From contig CM055816.1 of assembly GCA_029582265.1 (NCBI GenBank), positions 1 to 64,000 of the forward strand: DNA of 64,000 bases. The letters run 5' to 3'. This document shows positions 35,769-46,870 of this stretch, piece after piece; position 1 is the first letter of the stretch, and every line of letters begins with the position of its first letter. This stretch comes from Zoroaster sp. YZ-2022 (lineage: Eukaryota; Echinodermata; Asteroidea; Forcipulatida; Zoroasteridae). Both the position numbers and the translations under genes were made by a program. The notes below the pieces were generated by a model, which had not been told where the DNA came from, made no database searches, and saw nothing but the letters and a program-made list of their open reading frames with translations.

Positions 35769-35960
35769 CCTCCTTCCCCTTTGCTTGTTAACAACTGATT
35801 CAGTTCAGTGAGCACACACTCCTCTCCCCCAACCCCTAGGATCCTAGTCTCATAGTATCACAGTTTCCCGCCTGCGCGCCTCAACGAACTAATCCTCCAG
35901 CATCCATTCATGGGATGATCCTCCAGCAGTCTACTTAAGCAGCAGCATTTTCCAGAGTCC
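35769..35960. other. Spacer between PLE ORF and terminal repeat
   Basis: C-rich on the plus strand (cacactcctctcccccaacc), with ctaatcctccagcatcc and atgatcctccagcagtc as a small direct repeat. Presumably PLE 5' untranslated sequence. Confidence 0.4.
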
Positions 35961-36114
35961 GGCATTCTCCTGAGGACGATCAGAGCATACTGATCGAAAC
36001 GTCGAGTTGTTGCCCCAGTTCTTTTCAGAACTAATTACTACTCAATTGAGATTCCACATGGTGTCACCGCAATTAGTCTTACTTATCATCCTGATCATGC
36101 AAAGCTACAAGTTT
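35961..36114 (+). mobile_element. PLE-type terminal repeat beside the RT
   Basis: Same sequence as one arm of the 4.3 kb fold-back, extended to the outer end at aagctacaagtttta. The outer boundary (36114) is set both by the split host repeat (33941/36115) and by the 41.1 kb copy, which starts at the mirror of the same bases. Its hammerhead-like core (35969-36007) reads on the plus strand, opposite to the neighbouring RT ORF. Confidence 0.75.
35965..36007 (+). ncRNA. Hammerhead-like motif beside PLE RT
   Basis: tctc, CTGAGGA, stem II GATCAG-AGCATA-CTGATC, GAAAC, GTC, gag: identical to the 4.4 kb copy in every core position, with ctc/gag available for stem I. Stem III again consists only of ACGT. 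Confidence 0.55.
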
Positions 36115-36240
36115 TAACTAAAATAAATGTAAATCCATATATTTACTAGAAAAAACTATTATACAAAAGCGGCAACCAGACTGGTCGGCAGCTAGCATGC
36201 ATACGGTACTAAACATGAATTTTGGGATTTATATTCCTTT
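36115..36240. repeat. Right half of the split repeat
   Basis: actaaaataaatgtaaatcc through gcatacggtactaaacatga matches 37742-37870, completing the left half at 33855-33941. Confidence 0.8.
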
Positions 36241-36440
36241 AAGCCCGGTTCATACTTGACGCGAAAGCGAATGCAAAGCGAATTTTACGTCATCAAATTC
36301 GCGGCGAATGATTCGCGCAAGTTGAAATGTGTTCAACTTTTGCGAACCTTCGCCGCGAATATTTGCCGTGAACCATTGTCGACGTCACGAATTTCGCTTC
36401 GCATTCGCTTTCGCTTTCGCGTGAAGTATGAACCAGCCTT
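36241..36440. mobile_element. Fold-back MITE of about 200 bp
   Basis: The ends cccggttcatacttgacgcg and the mirrored cgcgtgaagtatgaaccagc form long inverted repeats (about 50 bp, imperfect, rich in ttcgc/gcgaa) around a small central hairpin (aagttgaaatgtgttcaact). It begins exactly where the split repeat ends (cctttaa), as seen by comparison with 37,871. Confidence 0.8.
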
Positions 36441-36702
36441 CAGTCTATCATTTACAAATTCAAACTAACCATATAGCACAATATAGGAACTGCACATTTA
36501 ACTTATTTAATTATCAAATGTTGGCGACAAATGATTTGATAAATTATTGGACCGTGGTCAAAATGGGAGGCACCCAATTTGAATTGCATATTTCACTTAT
36601 TTAATTATTTGAAAATAAATTATAGGACCAATACTGAAATAGTTACATGGACGTTGATCGGTGGGGGATGGAGTGGGGCATTACATCAAAAGTCTACCAG
36701 CT

Positions 36703-36795
36703 GTCCTAGTTTAAGATGAACACAGTGAACGATTTGTTTGCTCATTTATGCAGCAGCAACAGTAATATGACCTTAGCACGTACGTGGCATTATAA
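36703..36795. mobile_element. Fragment of the TTTAAAGGGACA MITE family
   Basis: tcctagtttaagatgaacac and gcagcagcaacagtaatatg match the interiors at 13.97 and 40.0 kb. The terminal repeats are missing. Confidence 0.7.
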
Positions 36796-37579
36796 TCAAA
36801 TTCTAGAATCATCGAACTGTGAAGAAAGAGCGTGTAATTCACAATGATTGTATTCTCATTTGTCCAGTCCTCTCGGTGGTTAGTAAACTGTGGCATTTTG
36901 TATGCATGGAATCAACTAGGCACGTACTTGACATAAGAATCAAATTGTAGTAATTGTTACCAAACTGGATATGGAAACAAGAAAACCGAAATTAAAAAAA
37001 TAACTATATTTTATTGCTCTGTATGGCTTGGCGACTATATCGGGTATGGCCTTTTTTGGTGAGCAATGTATCCAATATTGCATGAAAGGACCCGTTATCG
37101 AGCATTTCGGTGATTATTTCATTAATAACGTTGTGCATTATTATTATTATTATTATTGGTTTATTAAAAATCTGAATGTGGCAGGCGCAAAGCTGAATTG
37201 TATTCAAAATTTACATTTAATTAAAAGATGCAATAACCTTAAGCGTGTAACCTCTCACATAATATGGTACACTGACTCAAGTCAGTGACAAGTGTATTTA
37301 ATTATTTTTTTTTGATTTTGCAGACTAAACACACTGTTGCTTTATCACGTGATTTGGGCAAGATTTTGCATACACTGTAAAGTGTGTAAATTCTGCGAAA
37401 ATGTGAATTTACCGTGATCATCCCTTTCTCAGTGTATTTTCAAATATTTACTGTTATTTTTATGACAAAAAGGAATTTTTTTTTATATTTTTCTTTTATG
37501 TTGATGTAAAAAGTATAGAATATTGAAATATAGATTATAATTGCATGTCATCATGAATAAAAAGAGTTTTGAAAAGACA

Positions 37580-37943
37580 GTTAACTACAACACTAATTCA
37601 GAAACAAAACCTTTCTGTAAAATAATAATGTATGGGATGTGGAGGACTTTTTTATCGCGTCGCACTAGAAGTGTTCACCATTGCAGTTTTTTATCGTATG
37701 AAGAGCCGTATGTGACTAAATTTCGACTAATTATATATAAGACTAAAATAAATGTAAATCCATATAATTATTTACTAGAAAAAAACTATTATACAAAAGC
37801 GGCAACCAGACTGGTCGGCAGCTAGCATGCATACGGTACTAAACATGAATTTTGGTATTTATATTCCTTTAAAAAAGACCTCCACAGCCCATACATTATT
37901 GTTTTACAGAAAGGTTTTGTTTCTGAATTAGTGTTGTAGTTAA
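37580..37943. mobile_element. Element with 73-bp inverted arms
   Basis: Arms 37580-37652 and 37871-37943 (gttaactacaacactaattc inward) are inverted copies with only a few mismatches. Between them lies the segment that also occurs, interrupted, at 33855-36240. No ORF. Either the segment was captured between the arms or the whole is a composite element. Confidence 0.75.
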
Positions 37944-37984
37944 CAAAAATGTTGCTAATCCTGTTACAAATATTTACAACCTAA

Positions 37985-38060
37985 ACCTAGTCTCGATCCC
38001 AGCTACCTACATGGAAGGTGAGCATTCTAAACCACAAGACTACCATGTCACTCGAATTTG
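37985..38060 (-). pseudogene. tRNA-Gly-like pseudogene or SINE head
   Basis: On the minus strand the order is a D-arm-like tggtagtcttgtggtttag, an imperfect anticodon stem-loop with loop cttccat (anticodon TCC, glycine), and a B-box-like gggatcgagacta. The acceptor stem does not close well and there are mismatches, so a pseudogene or tRNA-derived SINE is more likely than an active tRNA gene. Confidence 0.4.
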
Positions 38061-38735
38061 GCGGTGAATTAAGTAGAGAAAAACCTTTGTAAAATTGTAT
38101 TTATAAAATTATTTATTGCTCAGGCCTACAGGGTTCACTCGTCCCCACCACCCAGGGCCTTAGCGAGCGGGGTGCGCGATTTTTTTTATATTATATATTT
38201 TTTTACTTATATCTTAGTAAATTAGTATAGATGCATACAAGTGTATACTAGCTTTAATATAACTGTTATAACTTAGAACAAGTATGGGACTTGCTGGTTA
38301 TTAATGCTGCTATGTTGGGCTTTGGTATTGTTCTACTGGTTAAAGCTTCTATGTTGATTTTAACGACGGTGGTCGTCTGGGTAAACTATTGCCATTTATA
38401 TTATAATGTTTCAACCATAGGTAGGCGGAGCGCACATGCGTAGTATATGCCCATAGGAAGGACCAAGCTATTATGTACATCATATCCACATGCCGGCGTC
38501 AGATTGGATATCTCATCTTGAAAATATCTGGTATCATCAAGCTTGTGGACGCGATTGTTTTAATGAGCGAGAAATGAGCGGTTTCAGTTAGATTGGACCA
38601 GCGCGGCACGGAAAGGAGACGCAAACCTGGAGTTCCAGAAAGCTTTCTTTCATCGTGGATAGAGTTGTTCCTTACATTTCCTGAGGAGATTGCATCTAGT
38701 TTCATCGGTTGAGGGGACACCGCATCCTCGACGAG

Positions 38736-38781
38736 ATGACCACCTTGCAATGGATGAGATTCTTGGTCGTTGTGCTGTGGG
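38736..38781 (+). CDS. Signal-peptide-like first exon of a secreted EGF gene
   Basis: ATG at 38736 starts MTTLQWMRFLVVVLW, a short hydrophobic stretch typical of a signal peptide, and is followed after one further base by a strong donor, gtaagt at 38782. The exon ends in phase 1, which matches the acceptor phase of the exons at 52,840, 53,893 and 54,642 on the same strand. The roughly 230 bp upstream are comparatively GC-rich, as for a 5' UTR. The join to exons about 14 kb downstream is inferred from strand, phase and biology only; an unrelated gene could own this exon. Confidence 0.45.
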
Positions 38782-39084
38782 GTAAGTAACATTTGTGATC
38801 GGATCCTACAAAAAGAGTCTTTTTTTGATCTCAGTGAAGCAAGCACAATATATTGTAAATAGATTGTTATTGGAAGAGATACATTGATTCGTTTTATGAA
38901 AAGGCAGTTTGGCCACTTCAGACTCATTTTGTAAGATTATATCACATTTTCCCCTTTTCAGTCGTTTAATCAGTGAAAAGTCCGAGATTCATTCGTATAT
39001 AAAACAATAAAATTAAAAAATCTGACGTTTGGCTGCAGCAAACAATAATTTTCACTGATCGAACGACCGAAATCTGTTATTGTT

Positions 39085-39640
39085 TTAGCAGTGTGCCCCA
39101 TATTCACAGTGTACCCTAATTTTAAGCAGTGTACCCGCTTTTCACAATATCCAGTTTTGGGCAGTGTTCCCCTTTTCTTGCAATGTACCCTTTTTAAGAA
39201 GTGTGCCCCCTTTTCACAATGTTCTCTTTTTGGCAGGTTGTCTCCTCTTAACAATGTACCCTTTTTTTAGCAGGTTACCTCTCTTAAAAATGTACTTTTT
39301 TAGCAGGTTACCCCTCTTAACAATATACCTTTATTTAGCAGGTTACCCCTCTTAACGATGTATCCTTTTTTATGCAGTGTACCCGCTATTTAACATGTAC
39401 CCCTATTTACCGTGTACCCACATTTGCAATGTAACCCTTATTTGCTGTGATCCCCTTTTCTCAGTATAAAACTTTCTTGACACTTTGACTCTTTTTTGTG
39501 TAACGTATCCCATTTTTAACAGCATGCCTCCGTTTCACAATTGTACTCCTTTTTGCAGTGTGACACCTTTTCACAATGTCACTAACCCCCATTTTACCAG
39601 CGCACCCTCTTTTCATAATGTAGCCCTTTTGTCACACTGG
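39085..39640. repeat. Degenerate repeat of cagtgtaccc type
   Basis: Phrases such as gcagtgtacccgcttttcac, aatgtacccttttt and gcaggttacccctcttaac recur every 25-35 bp with heavy variation. Not coding; lies in the proposed first intron. Confidence 0.8.
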
Positions 39641-39947
39641 ATACGCAGAGAGAACCAAAATAAGCAAACATATAGCATAATAAATGAGTTCACCAACCTC
39701 TTCATTTCAACTGTACGCCTTGGCAATGTCTAAACTATATAAATAATGTATAACTAGAAATTATTCGTCGATATTGTTTGATATCAAATTCAACAAATAC
39801 TTAAGTGAAAGTAATCTGCTATACTACAACATTAATAATAGACACATGATGAGATAAGGAGGATTCACTCAAAATATAGATCTTAAAGTAAGAAAGTTTC
39901 CGTCTCTTTATTTCTCCAGTGAATATAATATTTTATTGACTGTATTA

Positions 39948-40168
39948 TTAAAGGGACAGTATCGTCACGATCATCAGGGCATAGAATCGAAGTACTAGTA
40001 TTAGATTAACTTTGTCATTGAAAATAATACCCCACATGATAAGGTCATATTACCATTGCTGCTGCTTAAACGAGCCAGAAATGTTCAGTCACTGTGTTCA
40101 TCTAGAACTAGGACACCGATTCCATGCCCTGTTGAAAGTCTGCTCTGATCGTGACGATATTCCTTTAA
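39948..40168. mobile_element. MITE, TTTAAAGGGACA family, copy 2 (reverse)
   Basis: Reverse-oriented relative of 13965-14154: ends ttaaagggaca and a decayed tcctttaa, with an interior carrying the complement of gaatcggtgtcctag and gtaatatgaccttatcatg. Extra inner inverted pieces (atcgtcacgatc and gatcgtgacgat) sit next to the ends. Confidence 0.8.
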
Positions 40169-40406
40169 TAGACCTAGGTCGACTTGTAATTCAGACAATC
40201 TCTACAGGAAAATGCAATGATTATCTGAATTTAGATTTTAGAATCTCCATTAAACGTTTACCTATTTAACTTAAATCCAACTCCAACTGTGAAATAATAT
40301 AGATTCTAAAATAAGAAGAGATTAAACAACCGAAGACCTATTCCACATGGTTTGCTATTTTACTGGCAATGTTGTTTTAAATCCAAACACTTTTTTACAT
40401 TCCTCA

Positions 40407-42188
40407 TACACTGTAAAAAAAAAATTGCCTGTAAAAATTACAGTAAGTTACTGGCAGCTGAGTTGCCAGTAACTTAATGTAAATGTTTACATTAATAACT
40501 GCAAATAGATTCCTGTAAAAATTAGAGTATGTTACTGCCAGCTGATTGCCAGTAACTTACTGTAAATTTTTCAGCAACAAACAATATACTGTATCGCAGT
40601 AAATACAGTATATTACTGTATTTGTTAACAGGAAGAGCACAGATACTGTAAAATGCATGCAGTAAAGTACTGTAAAAATTTGAGCAGTAGTGCCATTGTT
40701 ACTGTAAATTAAATACAGTAATAATAAATAATTTACAGTAATTTAATGAACTAAATATAGTAATAATATTGTACTATATTTATTTTAAATACAGACATAA
40801 AAACTGTTTATTGCATAAAACTGAGAACAATTTCACAATTCTGAAAGTTGACAAACTAATAAAACATTTATAAAAATTTGGGTCTGTCCCCCCAATGGGG
40901 CTTATGAATTGTTATAACTTTTTATACTTTGACAGGGAGAATACAATAAATGATTTTTTTTCTTTTCTTTTTAGCTTATACTCATGCTTATGGTCGCCTG
41001 CTTCGAAGCCGAATGAATGAATGAATGAATGATGCTTACCAAACAATATAATTTTTTTCTAATTATCTCTGAAACTTATTAATAACAACATGTTTAAAAC
41101 TTGTAGCTTTGCATGGTGAGGAGGATAAGTAAGACTAATTGCGGTGACACCATGTGAAATGCTCAATTGAGTAGTAATTAGGTCTGAAAAGAACTGGAGT
41201 TACAACTCGACGTTTCGATCAGTATGCTCTGATCGTCCTCAGGACGAACAGAGCATAATTACTCATTAAGCATTTCACATGGTGTCACCGCAATTAGTCT
41301 TACTTAACAATATGTTTGTAATGAGAACAGACATTTTGTTTTTGAATTGACTGAAAGTTATACTATTAATTAATTTAGTGAAATATTATTTCATTTACAC
41401 CCACAGGTCTGTTTGAATGGCTATGAGCAAAAACTACGGCAATCTTTAGGGTTTTAAGACAGATTGAATGTTTGTTGCTACATGGGCAGACATTTTGTGA
41501 CAAAATGTCTGTCCATGTTGAGACATAATTTTCTGACTTTTTTTTTTACTTTGGTCTGTAAATTGGATTGTGCAAAAAATATCTTTCACATCCTGTGTGT
41601 TTACACACATTTTGGCCCCATTAGTGTGGACAGACCCAAATATGTTAACCAGTTTTTATAAATGTTTTATTAGTTTGTCAACTTTCATAATTTTGAAATT
41701 GTTATCAGTTTTATGCAATAAACAGTTTTTTGTGTGTGTATTTTTAAAAATAATTTGTACAATATTGTTCCTATATTTATTTAGTTCTGTAACTTACTGT
41801 AAATTATTTATTATTACTGTATTTAATTTACAGTAACACTACTGCTAAATTTTTACAGTACTTTACTGCATGCATTTTACAGTATCTGTGCTCTTCATGT
41901 TAAAAAATACAGTAATATACTGTTTTACTGCGATGCAGTATATTGTTTGATACTGTAAGATTTACAGTAAGTTACTGGCAACCAGCTGCCAGTAACTTAC
42001 TGTAATGTTTACAGTAATTTATTTACAGTTATTAATGTAAAAAATTACTGGCAACTCAGCTATTACATGGTTATTCATGCTATTACATTACTACTACATT
42101 ACAGCTATTTATAATTACATGGCAACTCAGCTATTACATAGCTGCCAGTAACTTACTGTAATTTGTACAGGCATTTTTTTACAGTGTA
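40407..42188. mobile_element. 1.8-kb element with inverted arms over 500 bp
   Basis: Left arm about 40407-40910 and right arm about 41612-42188 are mirrored along their whole length, from tacactgtaaaaaa at the tips to gggtctgtcc near the centre, with a rearranged 100-bp block in the right arm (42040-42140). The arms are packed with tactgtaa/ttacagta and ttactggca motifs. The TACACTGTAAAAAA tip resembles CACTG-type (CACTA/EnSpm-like) termini, but that is inference. No transposase ORF. A PLE-repeat element (41096-41304) is nested in the loop. Confidence 0.8.
41083..41317. mobile_element. Inverted PLE terminal-repeat element with 13-bp TSD
   Basis: The element (41096-41304) begins taaaacttgtagctttgc, the outer PLE end, reads inward through one full arm (hammerhead-like core on the minus strand), then a shortened inverted second arm ending caattagtcttac. 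It is flanked by taacaacatgttt and taacaatatgttt (12 of 13 identical), a target duplication. The second arm lost its hammerhead core by deletion. Confidence 0.75.
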
Positions 42189-42519
42189 CACACACACGCA
42201 CGCACATCTCAAAACAAATCTAAAATTACGAGTGTCAGTCAGTAAGTTATAACGAACAGTAAATTATCAGATTGTACAGAAAAACTAAGAGTAATACCGT
42301 AATAGTACCAAAATGTACAAATGCAGGGATTTGTCACTGCTGCCGACAACAAAGTACATCAAACTGAAGAAACAAAATGGCGTCGGGTCAACTTTATTGA
42401 GCGCGAAAATTACGGGCGTGTCAGTGCCTGCAGCATTGCCATTGGTCGACAATGTATGACGTAATTACAGTACGATGTATGACGGAATTACAGTATAATG
42501 TTTGCATTTTTTCGGTGAA

Positions 42520-42626
42520 TGCAAGAATTGTTTACAGTAAGGTACTGTAAAATAAATATACAATACACTACTGTAAATATATACAGTAAAATACTGCCAA
42601 AAGTACAGCATTTTTTTTACAGTGTA
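42520..42626. mobile_element. Isolated end of the TACACTGTAAAA family
   Basis: acagtaaggtactgtaaaat and a right tip ttttttttacagtgtac resemble the termini of the 40.4-42.2 kb element, but no left partner is visible. Probably a second, truncated copy. Confidence 0.55.
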
Positions 42627-45600
42627 CAAATGAGAATTTTCAAAACGATTGACCGAAGCATGTTTAACAACCCTTGGGTAACATTATAACACCGGTAATT
42701 AATTTATCACGCTACGTCATCAATTAATTTATTCACAGTGACGTAGCCAGGATTTTCAGATTGGGGAAAACATTTTGAGGGTAAATTTACAACTCACAAC
42801 TCAAACGAACAGACAAATAATGTCAAAAAACAGACTAAATTGCCAAGATCAGAAATAAAATAGTTTGTGACTGCTTAAAGGAAGGTATACAACACTAGTA
42901 ATGTTGGAAAAACTCTTTTAATCAAGATATACATTTAAAAATAAACAGTAAATATAAACAGAAAATAGTTAAAATACATTCAGATATTCGCTATTCATTC
43001 TAACGCGAAATTTAAGAAAGAGTATTCAGTCCTAAATTTGAAATAGAAATTATTTCACTTTTCTTAAAAGTGACATCACCTCAGACAAAATTATTTTCTT
43101 AGGAAGATTGATACCGTCATCCTCTTTAAACCAACTAAGTCTCACATTTTAATTCGAAAATCTTGTTTTTTTTAAGGGAAGGTACAATGCTGGCAATATT
43201 GGCAAACCTGCTTCTGTATACGAGTATGCTTAGACACTCTTTGAAACATGACATAGGCCTACATTAATTAACCTGTAACAATTTCAGCTTATTATGTTGT
43301 GTCATTAACCGTATTACTCTGGCTGCTAAGGATTCCATGGGGGACACATTATACACTTTTTGGTAAAAGCATGATATATTGCATCGGAGTTCAGAAAGGG
43401 CAAATATCCTTAGATGCTTTGGACCTATCTTGGGTCCAACATTGAGGGCGGGTTTTGAAAAGTGAAAGAAGCCCCAAAACGAGCCTTCCGACGTCATGAA
43501 GTTTAACTTTGCATCGTTTGTTTGCCTGATTAGATAATGGTATACATGTTCGGGTGGAGATCAAACGTTTTTGAAAAGTTGGGATGGGGGAGGGACGCAA
43601 AATACCAAATCTGACCCTAGTAGTCTCAACTTTGTGTAACTATTTATCTGAAATTGACAATTATAGCCGGCGTTGTATATCTAGATGCACACCCATTGTA
43701 TGTTACAATATCGATACATTAAAAATCATCAATATTCCTCACACTGTAAACTTTCCCTCGCCCATGAGATGATTTGTATGTCTTAGGAATCAGATAGCAA
43801 TTATTACAGGTCTGAAATAACTTTGTATTAACAAATTTAATCATAGAAACAAGTTCTTTCTCTGCTCAAATCCCTTTTATATACACAATAGGATGACACA
43901 TATATATGCAAACCACTGTCATTCCCAGTTTATGGGTTATTTTTTTAATTTATTGTGAAGTTTTAATATATTTCAAAGTCACGCCAACCCATCAGACCCT
44001 CTCTCTGCCCCTATTCTCACCCATCTCCACTCCTCCACACCCTCCCATACCCGCTCAATTCTCTTCTGCTTATTTCTTTACAGACCTTATTCATTGAGTA
44101 AGGTTGTTTTCAAGTTTTTGTTCCCACACTATTAAACTAAAATGTTGAATCAACCATATAAGAGTTTGGTCAGTGACAACACTTTATGCAGTTAAATTTA
44201 ACTCAAAGAAAGTGTTTAATTTAAATACGGTGCGGGGAGTCAATTCGTCCCTAATTTGCCATAGTGACCAATCCGACTGTTTTCAATTTTAAGTTTTCCC
44301 GCCCATTAGTACATTCAGGAAGAGACCTACCATTGTATCTAATCCACGTGCATGTATTCCTTATAGTTTTGGAGATAGACCATGCGTTCAAATGACGAAT
44401 GCTCTAACTGGCTATTTTTGTAATTTGGCAAAGTGACCAATACCGCAATGGTCACTATGCCAACTTAATTTGGGATTGGTTTCGGTGTAGGGCAAAATTA
44501 AATCAATGGTTTCTGTAGCTTTTATTCAACATACAAAAAACCCTGGGGGAAGCGAAGGTACTCACGCCGTAGGCAATAATTAATATTTTTGTTAATTACA
44601 ACAAAACATTTTTATTAAATTTCGCTGAAATTATTTTTCATCCAACCCTGAACAGTCCTTAAAAGAGTGGCTGAACCGATTTTGCCCTAGAGGTCATTCA
44701 CTGGGTAGGCCAATTGTTACAAATGTGGGTCTCAGCCAAGCACCATTGAATTGTGCACAAAAAGCTAATCCCCTTGTAGCAAACTTGCCGCCTCTGTATC
44801 AAACAAGCTGTCTGCCATCTTGAATGGAAACCACAGCTGTTTGTTTACAATCCTTACCCAGAAATACCCTCAGGGTCATTATAGGTGACCTGGTTTCTCT
44901 TTATTTTTTACCCTGTGGCTGTTTCATGTGTCAGTGCTTGTATTGCAGTGCAATACCAATTTCAATGTTTACATGGTTGCAATGCTGTACATGTACATGT
45001 ACTTCAAAAGAAAACCTGTCTGTCTATGGCTGTTTGGTGTATGGATTGTATTGGGTGTGGGTGTGGGTGTGGTGGTTTGGGGGGGGGGGTGGGGGAGGGG
45101 GGGGGCTGATAGTGTTGTAAACAGCTGTGTGCAGTAATCAAACAGTAAATAGATACCTGCTGAGTGGTTTGGGGATGGCAGTTGCCATAGGGCTGGGGGC
45201 GCGGATTTCGACATGTACTATTTTTGGCAAATCAGTGGTGAACCAATGTGTCAATTGCCAGAATGTTAAAATCTTTGGTGTGTGTGTCCAGTGAACTTAG
45301 ATTCATCTGTTCAGACCATTAGAAAAAGATTTGTGCCCCCAAACACAGTTATTTACACCCCAACATAAAACGCCTACCGCGTGAGCACCTTCGTGCAACC
45401 GCGTAAATATTTTAAATCGGTGGCTCGCAAAGTTAAAGTTTACACTAAATGTTCCCCACCCTAACCTTGCCTTTATGATGATTCGTTCTAGAAATATGAA
45501 CAGCTGATTCCTACTAGAAATATGAACAGCTAGTTATCCTAAATATTAAAGTTTGTGAGTGGATATAGCTTTGATTCACTGAACAAAATGTTATATTAAT

Positions 45601-46560
45601 AAATATTGATAAATTCAAAATCATCGATGATTCTCACACACCAAAACCATCCCCGACGTTAAGAATAGAAAAATTGAAAATTTAGTTATTCTAAATATTA
45701 AAGTTTGTGAGTTTCTGTAGCTTTGATTCACAAAACTTCATATATTGATAAATCATCTGTATTTTAAAATGCTCAATGATGACAAGGTGTCATCACGCAG
45801 ATTCTTATTCAGCATGTTATCCTCGTATGGAAGCTGCAAAATAAAACATGTATTAATATATTATTTTTGAAACAAACTACAAGCAAGTTATAAACTGTGC
45901 TCTTCTTGGCATCATCCTTAGCTTCCTACAATATCCTAATTGTATAGTTTAGCATGGTATAACAATAATCGGTGACTTTCTAAAACTATTAAAAATTATT
46001 CCCAAATGTGGTTTGTGGCGATTTGAAATTTGCGTTTTATAATTTTTATTTTATTAAAGGTTTTCTCGGCCAATTTCAAAACTTTGTTAATTTTCGTTAA
46101 ACAACATTCAAATTCACATCGTTTTCACTGATCCGATTAAATTATTTGTTTTTATATTAATGAGTTCAAATTTATTTCCGAGCAGTCAGTAGTTCGTTCC
46201 TGTCATTCACAACTGCGTTTAGTTAGTTCTATTTCATTTTTAGGCATACACGACTTCAAATAACTCATCCTGAAATTATATGTTTCGCATCTTTTCGCGA
46301 TTGATGCAGTCAAATTAACAATCGTTGATGCGCAATGGATTTCGAAGAAGTTTTTTTTTCGCTTTCGTTTATGGGCAATCAAGTTCATCTTAAGAGTATT
46401 CAAATGCGCCCTTGGCAAGTTTGGCAAAGTCACTAAGGCCTATCTTTTTTTAAACTTCTTTTTTATCGCTATCAAGATTCTCGATTTTATTACAATGTCA
46501 AACATTTTAACAGATTTGTGCCTTTTTGCAATATTATCAAGTCATTCTTTTACCTTTCCC
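42627..46560. other. Non-coding DNA within the proposed long intron
   Basis: Contains two single copies of the ggaaggtacaaca-type motif (42885, 43178), a pyrimidine-rich tract (43995-44070), a G-rich tract with quadruplex potential (45055-45112, runs of gggtgtgggtgtggg and a G-run), and a pair of similar AT-rich segments at 45510-45590 and 45680-45760 (attaaagtttgtgagt). No exon is supported. Confidence 0.4.
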
Positions 46561-46870
46561 TTAACAATTTTTTATTTAGTTTTTTATTTTTATATTTATT
46601 TATTTATTAATTAATTATTTATTTATTCAGTTTGCCTTTGAGAAAGAACCTGCTAGGTTCAAAACGTAAGGCCAATAACAATTGTTGCATTTATACTATA
46701 CTACAGGTCCTTTAGGGTTAGTAAGCAATTTGCAACAGCTAATTCTCTATTATTTATTTTTATCTATTTATTTATTTCTTTATTTATTTCTTCATTATTT
46801 TTTATTAATTAATTTATTTCTTTATTTTTATTTATATATTATTATTATTTTTTTTTTTTTTTTTTAATAT
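46560..46870. repeat. Simple (TTTAT)-rich tract
   Basis: Long run of tttatt-type repeats on both sides of the hammerhead-like relic, ending in a T-run (46851-46866). Low-complexity. Confidence 0.85.
46634..46673 (+). ncRNA. Decayed hammerhead-like motif (second type)
   Basis: gcc, tttgagaaa, stem GAACCT-GCT-AGGTTC, aaaacgt, aa, ggc. The layout (outer gcc/ggc stem, inner six-pair stem, aaacgt) is that of the PLE-type hammerheads at 4.4 and 36.0 kb, but the core bases are altered (no CTGANGA), so it is at most a relic of another PLE family. No RT is nearby. Confidence 0.3.

Noticed and set aside
38499..38927. 142-codon minus-strand ORF
   Set aside because: Antisense to the 5' UTR and first exon; no domain recognised.
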